Positions 1 to 10,900 of a stretch of DNA of 64,000 nt are shown in pieces. Source of the stretch: Rhynchopus euleeides. Its lineage: Eukaryota > Euglenozoa > Diplonemea > Diplonemida > Diplonemidae. The stretch's first letter is position 1; the number at the start of each line of letters is the position of its first letter. Location: the NCBI GenBank assembly GCA_963210315.1, contig OY723259.1:2170001-2234000 (forward strand), written 5' to 3'. The notes beneath the pieces were generated by a model that worked only from the letters and a program-made list of their open reading frames with translations, searched no databases and had not been told where the DNA came from. Both the position numbers and the translations under genes were made by a program.

Positions 1-2569
1 TGGTTGTGAGTACTTGACCATCCATTTGGTTGCGCTGCTTGCCTTCATGCATGTGTGCACACTTTTGCGGTGTTTCGCACTTTCCCGCAGCCTCAGCCTG
101 TCCCAGTGGTTGTGTGTGGCGGTGGGGTGAACTCGTGAGGCAGGTGTCGTGAGTCCGCCACCCTGTGCCGTGTGTGCTGTCCCACACTTCCTCACTCTTT
201 CACAGGTTATACACCTCTGCATCACGCTGTCAAGAACACAAGCGAGCATGCTGTGAAGATGGTAGAACTCCTGCTCGCTCAGGGTGCAGATGTGCATGTG
301 CAGAACGCCGACGGTATGCAGGCTATCCCTTGCTGTGTTTGTGAGTACTTTACCATGCATGTGTGCACACTTTCACTGTTTCCCACCTTCCCGTAGCATC
401 TGCCTGTCCCAGTGGTTGTGTGTGGCGGTGGGGTGAACTCGTGAGGCAGGTGTCGTGAGTCCGCCACCCTGTGCCGTGTGTGCTGTCCCACACTTCCTCA
501 CTCTTTCACAGGTTATACACCTCTGCATCACGCTGTCAAGAACACAAGCGAGCATGCTGTGAAGATGGTAGAACTCCTGCTCGCTCAGGGTGCAGATGTG
601 CATGTGCAGAACGCCGACGGTATGCAGGCTATCCCTTGCTGTGTTTGTGAGTACTTTACCATGCATGTGTGCACACTTTCACTGTTTCCCACCTTCCCGT
701 AGCATCTGCCTGTCCCAGTGGTTGTGTGTGGCGGTGGGGTGAACTCGTGAGGCAGGTGTCGTGAGTCCGCCACCCTGTGCCGTGTGTGCTGTCCCACACT
801 CCCTCACTCTTTCACAGGTACACCTCTGCAGGTCGCTGCCAAGAGACAAGCCAACAGAAGCGAACATGCTGTGAAGATGGTAGAACTCCTGCTCGCTCAG
901 GGTGCAGATGTGGATGTGAAGAACGAGTGCGGTATGCAGGTTCATCCATTAGGTTGCGCTGCCTGCCTTCATGCCATGTGTGCACACTTGTACTGTTTCC
1001 CACCTTCCCGCAGCCTCAGGCTGTCCCAGTGGTTGTGTGTGGCAGTGGGGTGAACTGAGGCAGGTGTCGTGAGTCCGCCACCCTGTGCCGTGTGTGCTGT
1101 CCCACACTCCCTCACTCTTTCACAGGTGACACTCCTCTGCTTGACGCTGCCGGCAACACAAGCGAGCATGCTGTGAAGATGGTAGAACTCCTGCTCGCTC
1201 ACGGTGCAGATGTGCATGTGAAGGGCCTGAAGGGTATGCAGGTTACCCCTTGCTGTGGTTGTGAGTATTTTACCATCCATTTGGGTGCGCTGCCTGTCTT
1301 GATGCATGTGTGCACACTTGCACAGTTTCCCACCTTCCCGCAGCCTCAGGCTGTCCCAGTGGTTGTGTGTGGCGGTGGGGTGAACTCGTGAGGCAGGTGT
1401 CGTGAGTCCGCCACCCTGTGCCGTGTGTGCTGTCCCACACTTCCTCACTCTTTCACAGGTTATACACCTCTGCATCACGCTGTCAAGAACCCCAGCGAGC
1501 ATGCTGTGAAGATGGTAGAACTCCTGCTCGCTCAGGGTGCAGATGTGCATGTGGAGGACTACGGCGGTATGCAGCTTACCCCTTGCTGTGGTTGTGAGTA
1601 CTTTACCATGCATTTGGTTGCGCTGCCTGCCTTCATGCATGTGTGCACACTTGCACTGTTTCCCGCCTTCCCGCAGCCTCAGCCTGTCCCAGTGGTTGTG
1701 TGTGGCGGTGGGGTGAACTCGTGAGGCAGGTGTCGTGAGTCCGCCACCCTGTGCCGTGTGTGCTGTCCCACACTCCCTCACTCTTTCACAGGTGCACCTC
1801 TGCATTACGCTGCCAAGAACACAAGCGAGCATGCTGTGAAGATGGTAGAACTCCTGCTCGCTCAGGGTGCAGATGTGGATGTGGAGGACTACGGCGGTAT
1901 GCAGCTTACCCCTTGCTGTGGTTGTGAGTACTTTACCATGCATTTGGTTGCGCTGCCTGCCTTCGTGCATGTGTGCACACTTGCACTGTTTCCCACCTTC
2001 CCGCAGCCTCAGGCTGTCCCAGTGGTTGTGTGTGGCGGTGGGGTGAACTCGTGAGGCAGGTGTCGTGAGTCCGCCACCCTGTGCCGTGTGTGCTGTCCCA
2101 CACTCCCTCACTCTTTCACAGGTACACCTCTGCATTACGCTGCCAAGAACACAAGCGAGCATGCTGTAAAGATGGTAGGACTCCTGCTCGCTCAGGGTGC
2201 AGATGTGAATAGGAAGAACAAGCACGGTATGCAGGTTACCCCTTGCTGTGGTTATGAGGACTTTACCATCCATTTGGTTGCGCTGATGAAGGCTTGATGC
2301 ATGTGTGCACACTTGCACTGTTTCCCACCTTCCCGCAGCCTCAGCCTGTCCCAGTGGTTGTGTGTGGCGGTGGGCTCAACTCGTGAGGCAGGTGTCGTGA
2401 GTCCGCCATCCAGCGCACTCACTCTTGAAACCCGAGCACGCATGAGCGTCCTTCTGTACGCGCCGCTTTGAAGTATTGGGTCCCCTCCAGCATCGGAGGG
2501 ACTCCCACGAGTAATCGTGATGCTCCCCACTGTCACACCCTGCTTACTCCTCCTCTTTATTCTTCACAG
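1..2569 (+). repeat. Tandem exon-intron repeat array (about 306-333 bp units)
   Basis: Seven consecutive units, each containing one ankyrin exon and its downstream intron, run head to tail. Units at about 172-477 and 478-783 appear identical over the full 306 bp, intron included. Later units are 311-333 bp and differ by small indels and exon substitutions. Intron similarity is as high as exon similarity, so the array grew by recent unequal crossing-over of the genomic unit and not by retro-copying. Positions 1-205 are the intron of a preceding unit. The last intron (2227-2569, 343 bp) differs in its 3' half. Confidence 0.9.
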
Positions 2570-3780
2570 GTACGACTGCTCTTGACGTCGCACGTACGGT
2601 GGGGCACCATGCGGTTGTCTGCCTCTTGACGATGTGGCTCCTGAGCGTGACAGACCTCGCAAGTGTGGGCGACACCACTTTACTCAGTCATAAGCTGGAC
2701 ACTGGTGCAGATGTCAACGAGCTCTGTCCGGATGGCAGGACTGCACTGCACCACGCCGTCAGCGGGGACCACGTCGCTGCCGCACGCCTTCTGCTTCAGC
2801 ATGGTGCCGACCCACTCCGTGCTGACGGGAACGGAAGGAGACCGTATGACGTTGCGGGGCCAGCTTGCAAGGAGGTGCTCGTCACTCTGGCTGTGGAGGC
2901 GCTGGAGGATGTGGAGGAGGTGGAGGGGGTGTGCGGGCTGAAGGAGACGCTGCTTGGGATCGTGCAGCAGGTGCAGGTGTGGCGCGGGGAGGGGCGCGAT
3001 ACTGTCGGGCTGCTGCGCAACTGTGTGTTTTACGGGTCTGCCGGAACTGGGAAGAAGACGGGTGCACGGATGCTGGCACGTGTGCTGCACGCGTTCGGGT
3101 TGCTGACGAAGAACCATGTGGAGCAGTTGAAGACACGTGTGGACGAAGCGATGGAGGCAGCTCGCGGCGGTGTGCTGTTTGTGGACGAGGCGTACATGCC
3201 GGGGGGCGACCCCGGTGATGGGGCGGTGGCAAAGCTGCTGTCGATGATGACGGAGGACGGCGACAGGGACAGCACGGTGGTGGTGATGGCAGGGTCCCGC
3301 GACAGGATGCGATGGATGCTGCAGCGCAACGCGGGTCTGCAGAGCCGCTTCACCGAGACGGTTCACTTCCCGGACTGGTCGCCTGCACAGTGCACGCGCT
3401 TCGTGCGGAAGCTTGCGGACGAGGCCAAGCCTCCCCGGTTGTTCGAGCCTGCTTGCGAGGAGGCGGCACACGCGAGCCTGGACGAGTGCTTCACAGAGCT
3501 GCGGAAGGAGCCCGGGTGGGCGAACGCACGCGACGCTCAGCTTATGTTCGACGACGTGGTCAGGCAGCGCGACAGGCGGCTGGCGGTGGCACCTGGCAGC
3601 CCCCCTGGCATCACTGCCGATGACACTGCCAAAGCATGCAGTAGGTTCCTCCTGCGCCGAGGTGCACACTTGCGTGGCAGCGGCAGAGCTGAGGTTCAGG
3701 ACTTCCTGAACACCGAGGAGTCGACGTATTCTCTGAACTGCTACCTCGTGGAGGGGTTGCAGGACAGCAGAGATTCCTGA
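206..3780 (+). CDS. Ankyrin-repeat / CbbX-like AAA+ ATPase gene, 5' end outside window
   Basis: Eight exons are visible: 206-313, 512-619, 818-931, 1126-1233, 1459-1566, 1792-1896, 2122-2226 and 2570-3780. Exons 1-7 each encode one 35-38 residue ankyrin repeat (TPLHHA..., VELLLAQGADV). All introns are phase 1, so repeats can be gained or lost without frameshift. Exon 8 adds further ankyrin sequence (GRTALHHAVS, LLLQHGADP) and then an AAA+ domain. This has Walker A GSAGTGKK near 3034, Walker B GGVLFVDEAY near 3166 and a sensor/arginine-finger stretch NAGLQSRF near 3332, ending with TGA at 3778. The AAA+ part resembles the CbbX/SpoVK group (family knowledge). Oddities are GKKT in place of GKTT, and a region between Walker A and B about 15 residues shorter than usual where pore loop 1 should be. 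The function is inferred as an ATP-dependent remodeler or switch guided by ankyrin contacts; the substrate is unknown. Introns start GTATGC and end CACAG. Confidence 0.85.
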
Positions 3781-4935
3781 CACGTCACGTCTTCTCCAGC
3801 TGCGGTGGAGGAACCTGCTCTGTGCAGCATACACTCTCCCTGAGACAACCGCTCGATCATCCAGATCCAGATCCCTCCTCAGCTGGACGGCGGGATGATG
3901 ACGGTGCGCGTGCAGAGGACACCTGGCTGCATGGCGCCCGAGGATGAGGCGCAAGGGAGGGCGTGCTTGCAAGACACCCTCCTGCATCCTCTGCAGGCAG
4001 CTCTGCTGCGGGATGTGCATGCTTGCCTGCACGCACACCGCTCCCTGGGCTGCCTGTTCCTGTTCACCGCCCCACCCCCTCCAGGCACCACCACACCCCA
4101 AGGCTGCCGACCCTGCCCTCCACCCAGTGACCCTTCCCCTCCCAGCAGGCCGCGTTGCCTCCTTAACACACCCTTGCTGGCAGGCCTGCAGGCGTCGAGC
4201 CCTGTTGCCACACCCATCCGAACAGGTGTGACAGCAGAAGGTTCCGTGCAGGTCTGTCCTATGTGCGAGACTCCAACGTTACAACGAACGAAGTGTCAGT
4301 TGATAATTTTTTGAGCACATTTATGATGCGTAAAAGTGTAGGAGTGCGTCCGACGATCCTGTTCCTTTTCTGTGTGTCTAGCTATCTCGTGTTCACATGT
4401 GCTCCACACCCACATCAAAGCAGCAGGCTCTAGGGTGGTGGAAGCGTCAACGCATCATTAAGGAAGAAGGAATCACGGTTGCTACGCTTTTCTTCCCCAA
4501 AGAAAGTACTTGTCAGGCGGACTGCAGCGATTGGGGAAGTGCTGGGCTGTGTGAGGGTGCGTGTTGCGCTCAGTGTTTTCGTGAGGATTGTTTGGCGTGA
4601 AAAACAATCCATACAGCTTGGTGATTTCTACTGGTTTCGAGCAGTTTCCAAAGTTACTGGTTTCGGGAAAAAGCGTAGCAACCCGTGGCCCCATGTCGCC
4701 CCCCTGGTCATCGGTCTCGTCGCAGTGGTGTGCGGTAGAGCTGCTTGAATGTCGGGCCTCCAACAGGCACCGAGAGAGGCCCCTGTCTCTGCCACCTCTG
4801 CACCACTGCTGCAGGGCTGCCTGTCTCCCCTCCCCCTCCACACCCACGCAACCCACACAACACAAGACCCACAGTGGGGGGCAGCAGCTGTGGTGTTGCC
4901 CCGACCCACACCACACACCCCCACCCCCACCAACC
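3781..4935. other. Intergenic region between ankyrin-AAA gene and giant receptor gene
   Basis: No convincing gene is seen. A roughly 55-bp motif starting GTGGAAGCGTCAACGCA lies at about 4437-4492 (annotated separately). A 17-bp inverted pair (GTTGCTACGCTTTT near 4479 and AAAAGCGTAGCAAC near 4670) brackets about 200 bp. The last 150 bp before the receptor start are C- and CA-rich, as expected of a 5' UTR. Confidence 0.6.
4437..4492 (+). repeat. Solo copy of YR-retroelement-like terminal motif
   Basis: The stretch begins GTGGAAGCGTCAACGCATC and ends TTGCTACGCTTTT. It is almost identical over about 55 bp to 23419-23474, while the flanks differ. The first 17 bases match the start of the B repeats of the retrotransposon at 20331 and 20673. 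I infer a relic or solo terminal repeat of a related tyrosine-recombinase retroelement family. Its two ends are imperfectly inverted to each other. Confidence 0.5.
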
Positions 4936-7900
4936 ATGCCGCGACAACACCACCCCTTGCCACTGGGCAGGGTTGCCGCCCTCTCTCTCTGCCTGCTGGG
5001 AGCAGCGCTGCCTGGGGGACGCGCAGCACCCCCGACCTTCTCGCAGGTGGCAGCCCTGGCTGCGACGGAGGGGACGGCCGGGCCTACCGTGGTGGGCAAC
5101 TTCATCACCGCGGTTGTCGACGGGGACGCCGGGGGTGACGGGTTCACCGGGACCGCCGCGGATGCCCTGATTGTCAACTTCATGCCGAACGCGCTGTTCT
5201 TTGCAACCCCCCCGGCGCTGTCCCTCACGCGGACCGCGTGCGACCCTCTCCCGGGATGCGCCCTCAGCCTGACATACGAGCTGGCCCCATTCGCCTCCGG
5301 GACCGTCACCTTCCAGGTGCAGGTGACGGACGGGGCGGGGGAAGTTGGGGCCCTCGCGACGACAACCCTCACCGTTGGGGAGGTGAACAACCCGGCGCAG
5401 CCTGCTCTCGCCACATCCGGCGGGTCGGCCGGCAACCCCATCGCCGCGAAGGAGAACGCAGGGGCGCAGGCGGGGGTGGCGCTGCTCGCTGCCCCCATCC
5501 CCCCGGGCCCCCCGCAGACCGTCGGGGCCGCCCCGCCCTTCAACGGGGAGGCGGCGCAGACCATCGCGTCGGTGTCATGCGTTGCGGCGGACCGCACCCT
5601 CTTCGAGGCGGGGGCGGGACCCTCCGTCGACCCCGCCACAGGGCAGCTGGGCTACACCCCAAGGCGCGGGCGCGTCGGCACCACCCGGGTGGACTGCGTG
5701 GTGAAGGACAGCGCGGATGACCCGGCGGCGGTGTCGGACGACGCATCCTTCACCTTCTTCATCGAGATCACCGCGGGGCAGGACTGCGCGGAGGGGCAGG
5801 CGGGGGCAGCTGCGTGTGGGGGCACGGAGCAGACCTGCTTCGACGACGGGATGCCCGACGGGGACAACACCCTGAACGGGAACTTCGTCTGCGTCTGCAA
5901 CAACGGGGGGCAGCGCGCCTCCAGGCAGGCCGCACCCACATGCGACGACTGCGCCCCCGGGTCCGCCGGGGCTGCCTTCTGCGGGGACGCCTTCATGCCC
6001 CCGCGGTGGTTCTGCGTCGACACCGACCCCTCCCCCTCAGCGCAGGGCGGGTTCACCTGCAACTGCAGCAACGGGGGAGGGCAGGGCACCACGCCAGCCG
6101 CATGCGACGACTGCGCCCCGGGTGCCCTCGGGGATGTGACCTGCGCACCCACGGGGAGCTGTGTCGACCCCGACAGGGGAGACCCCTCGCAGCAGGGTGT
6201 GTTTCAGTGTGTCTGCCGGAATGGGGCGAACGCCGCGATGCCCTCTGCAAACGCAGCGCCGGGGGCTGGGGAGTGCGACGACTGTGCGGTGCAGCCCTGC
6301 GGGCAGGGGCAGACATGCAACGATCCTGACGGAGGCGATCCTCTGCAGCAGGGGAGCCATGTCTGCAGCTGTGCGAACAGCGGGGGTGTCTCCGTGGGGC
6401 AGCCTGCTGCGTCATGCGATGACTGCGCGGGGAATCCGATGGCCTGCGGGGCTGGGCAGACCTGCCGTGACCCGGACCCCTCCCCGGGGTCGCAGGGGGA
6501 CCACCTCTGCGAGTGTGCGAATGGCGGCGGGGCGGGTGTCGGGGCGCCCGCCACATCCTGCGACGACTGCATCCCAAACCCCTGCGGTGCGGCGGGCACC
6601 CAGATCTGCGCGGACCCCAACCCAAACCCCGCCTCACAGCTCGACCACACCTGCACCTGCAACACGGGCATCGCCTACCCCGCGGGATCTGGCGTCGCGA
6701 CAGGCACTGCAGCAGTGTGCCCCATCCCGCCGCTCTTCACAGCAGGCCCCTCTGTGGTGCGCCTGAAGGAGGACCTCACCGAGGTGTTCCTCAACGGGGT
6801 CTGGGCTGCAGGGCCTGGGCTGGCTGCGGGGTACTCCGCACAGTGGGCTTCGGGGGTGTCTGACGGGGAGGGGCCTGGGAGGGCAGACAGCGGGACGCAG
6901 GCGCGGGGGTTCAACCTGACGTACGTCTCGGGCAGCGTGGCGGAGGCTGCCCTGTTTGCCGCAGGGATGTCTCCTTCGGTTGACCCAGCTGGCAGGCTCT
7001 CCTTGATGCTCCGCCCAGACGCGTTTGGCAGTGTGACGTACTCTGTGGCGCTTCTCGATTCAGGGCTGCCCACAGGGGTGGCACCCCCTGCGAGCGGTGC
7101 GTTGCTCTGCCCAGGGAGGGATGTGTGGTGCATCTCGGGCGATGCGACCCTCACAATCTCTGTGGATCCTGTGGACGACCCGCCAACCTTCAACTGCACC
7201 AACACCTCCATTGTGGTGGATGAGGACTCAGGCCCCGCCACCTTATCCGGCTGGGCTCTCAACATATCAGCTGGCCCCTCCGAGCCACTCCAGAGCCTGG
7301 AGTTTCGCGTCTTCACAGACAACCCGGGGCTGTTCGCCTCCCAGCCCTTTGTGGACTACACCCCTGGGTCCAGCGCCGGGGATCTCAAATTCACCCCCCT
7401 CCCAGGGGCGGAGGGTGTCGCCGAGGTCGAGGTGCAGCTGTGGGACTCCGCTCGCCGGGCTGTGGTGTCGAGGTGCAGCCTTCTCCGTGTGGAGGTGCGG
7501 AATGTCAACGACAGGCCGGTGTTTTCAAACAGGGGGGAGGTGACGCTGGTGGAGGATGCTGGCATGTCGGTGGTGGAGGGGTGGGCGTCGGGCATCCGCG
7601 CCGGGGAGTGGGCCGGGTCGCGGGGCGACCAGGCGAGGAACGAGCAGGACAGGAGGGTCTTCTTCAGCGTGAATTTCACAGACCCCGCGGACCGGCTCCG
7701 GTTCGTCTCCCCGCCGTTCATCAACCCGGTGTCGGGGGACCTCCACCTCCACCCCGCCCCGGATCAGAACACCCACGGGGGGCCCGTCGTGCTGAACGTC
7801 ACTTTGGTCGACTCCGCGGGCCTCCGCTCCGAACCCTTCCTGCTGCAGCTCTTCATCCTGCCTGTCGACGACCCTCCCCTGTTCACCCCAGGGCCTGCGA

Positions 7901-10900
7901 GGGTGGTGGTGCACGAGGATGCACCGCGCTACTCCGAGGTGTGGGCGACCTCCGTCGCCCCAGGGCCTCTCTTTGAAGGCGCAGGCGATGGCCCCCGGTA
8001 TGAGAACCAGAGTGTCTTCTTCACAGCGGAGCTCTCGCAGGGGGATCGGGTGCTGTTTAAATCGGGTTATCCCGTTGTGCTCCCGAACGGGACCCTCGAG
8101 TTTGAGCTGGCCGCAGATCAGTATGGCGTGGCGGCCGTCACGGTGACAGCCTTCGACACCGACCCTGCCACAGGGATTCCGGTGGAGGGGTCGAAGGCTG
8201 TTGTGGTGATCGACGTGCTGCCTGTCAACGACCCGCCGTTCTTCTCCGTTTTCGAGGAGACGGTGCGTGTGGAGAAGGGGGGCCCCCCGCAGAGCCTCGG
8301 GAAGTTCTTCAACCACATCGGGGCAGGGCCGGATAACGAGCAGGTTGCGGAGTCTGTCGCTTTCGACGTCCTCACCAACGACACTTCCCTGTTTGCAGCG
8401 GGGGGGCTGCCGCGGGTGACGTACCACGGGGGGAGCAGCGCGGGGCTGGAGTTCCAGCCTGCCGCCGACCGGACCGGTGTGGCGCGCGTCACCATCCGGG
8501 CGGTGGACAACGGGGGCACGGGGCGGAACGGATCCGACACGTTTCTCCGCACCATCCTGATTGTGGTGACGAACGTCAACAACCCGCCGTCCTTCGTGCG
8601 GGGGGTGGACCTCGTCGTGAGGGAGGATGAGTGCAACTACCCCGTGCCCTGCAACTTCTCCAACTGGGCGACCCGCGTCACGCCTGGCGAAGGCGAGATG
8701 CTGCTGCAGGATGCGGCCTTTTTGATGCGCCCGTCCAACGACAGGATCTTCATGGCAGAGCTGCTGCCGCAGTTCCTCACGATACCCCCCTTCTTCGTGC
8801 CGGGGGCAAGGCCTCTGGAGATCACAGGCTTCAACAGCACGCTGCACGCCCAGTTTGTCAACGTCTCACGCGCCGGGCCCTACGAACTGCCCGGCAGACT
8901 CGCGATCTTCACCCGCCCCAACGCCTCCGGGGCCAGCCTCGTCAGCGCCACCCTGGTGGACGACGGGGAGCGTGGCACGCTGCCTGTCAAATCCAGCGAC
9001 CCCCAGACCTTCACGGTGCGCGTGCTGGCTGTGAACGACCCCCCCTCCTTCACAGCAGGGCCCCAGGTGATTCTCGACGAGTGTGCGCCAGGCGATGTCC
9101 CCCTCGGGAGATGCCGCTACGTCTACCCGGGCTGGGCGAAGGCCATCTCGCCCGGGCCCCCAGACGAGAGCGGGCAGCGCGTGCTGTTCACGGTGGAGAC
9201 GAACCGCCCAGAGGTGTTCAAAACCCCGCCGACTATCGACGGCGTGACGGGCACGCTGTCCTTCGAGCTCAACCCGCTGGCGAACACAGGGGGTGCCCCT
9301 GTGGCCCTGCAGGTCACGGCGTGCGACACGGGGGGCACGCTGAACGGGGGTGTGGACTGCACGCGCAGCGCCTTCAACCTGAGCATCGGCGCGGTGGACT
9401 CCCCCGCACGCTTCCTGCCCGGGGAGGACCTCACCGTGCTGGAGGACGAGGGGCTGGTGCGGCGGCTCGGCTGGGCCAGCAACCCCAGCCTGGGCAGGAC
9501 AGGCGGCGTGCCCAACACCGGGTTCCGCGTGGTGCCGTGCATGCTGGACGACCCGTCGCTGCTGGCCTCCGGCCCGAACGTGTCTCTGCCGGAGGGTGAC
9601 CTGGTGCTGGTGACGGCGCCTGACAGGCACGGGACCACCGTGGCGACATGTGTATTCGGCGAAGGGGCGCAGGCCTCGCGCGTGCAGTTCGCCCTCACCG
9701 TCCTGCCTGTGAACGACCGCCCCTCCTTCGGGCTGCGGAATCTGACGGTGCCCCTCACGAACTACACCTCGGTGTCGGGGGGCTCGGTGCTGATCGAGGC
9801 GACGGGGGGCAACCTCAGCAGTGAGGCCACGCTCGGGCTGTGGGACCCCAACCTGTTCTGGGCACGCGGGGTGCTGGCGAGCGATGTCGCTGCCGTCCCC
9901 TTCCCAGGGGTGGTGCCCGGGACGAACCTGGTGCCCGGGCCCTCCGGGTCGTACGGTGTGGTGTCGCAGTTCTCAGCGAACTACGTCATCTCCGGTATGC
10001 ATGTCGGGAAAGACAGTCCCCTCCGCACACACACACCCAGCTGCACCTTTGTTTGTTTGTTTGCTTGTGTTGTGCGACTCACATAGATGTCATATGACAC
10101 TTTCTCACACAACCCCCGGATTCACATCGGAGGAGTTCCTCCATTCGCCTACTCTGGTTTTCCATTTCTTTGACTCACCCCCACACCCTCCACACCCACA
10201 CCCACAGGCCGCGATATCGTCGTGCTGGAGAACTGGGACGGGCAGCACCCAGGCTACGTCGTGCGCTACCTCGAGCCCACCTCCATCAGGGTCGGCCCCC
10301 CCGACGAGTCCCTGGAGCAGACCCACCGCTTCGAGGTGTCCTGCGGCAGGAGCGACGCCTTCAGCAGGGCCCCCTCGGTCGCCACCTCCGGCGTCCTCGC
10401 CTTCTCCCTGCGCCCCCTGCAGAGCGGCATCATCCCCTGCAGCATCACGATGGCCGACACGGGGGGCACCGCACGCGGGGGTGTCCCGCGGAGCACACCC
10501 CTCGATTTCTCCATCATCATCATCGACGTCGACAGCCCCCCGCAGTACACCCGGGGGCCGAACATCGTCGTCTATGAAGACCACCCCCTCTACCGGCAGG
10601 CGTGGGCGAGCGCAATATCACCTGGGGGTAGCCCTGGGGAGGCGGCGCAGCAGGTCGAGATGTACGTCAACATCTCAGAGGCGCAGGCAGGGCTGTTTTC
10701 AACCGCACCGATGTTTGAGCCGTGGCCGACCCCAGGGGTTCTCACCTTTCAGGCAGGGCGGGATCAGTTTGGGGTGGTGAGTGCGGTGGTCACCGCTGCC
10801 GACTCCGCAGGGGCGAGGGGGGCCGCATCGTCGCTTCAGATCACAGTCCTGCCTGTGAATGACGCGCCTCTGTTCACCCTCACCTCGCAGCGCATCTCCG

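Noticed and set aside
313-345. Alternative stronger donor GTGAGTAC about 30 bases after each GTATGC
   Set aside because: It is also in phase, but it is lost in the third and seventh units while GTATGC is kept in all seven. It would also insert non-ankyrin residues (MQAIPCCVC) between perfect repeats.
172-2300. Regular repeat array considered as CRISPR
   Set aside because: Units are 306-333 bp, repeat throughout without unique spacers, and contain spliced ankyrin exons.
969-2318. 450-codon minus-strand ORF opposite the ankyrin array
   Set aside because: It is built from the same genomic repeat and spans exons and introns alike. The + strand gives canonical ankyrin repeats with matching splice sites, so this is a shadow.
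2680-4101. 473-codon minus-strand ORF opposite the AAA+ exon
   Set aside because: His/Arg/Leu-rich mirror of GC-rich coding sequence; the + strand has Walker motifs.
7525-8847. 440-codon minus-strand ORF inside the receptor gene
   Set aside because: Arg/His/Val-rich shadow; the + strand carries clear repeat modules in one continuous frame.
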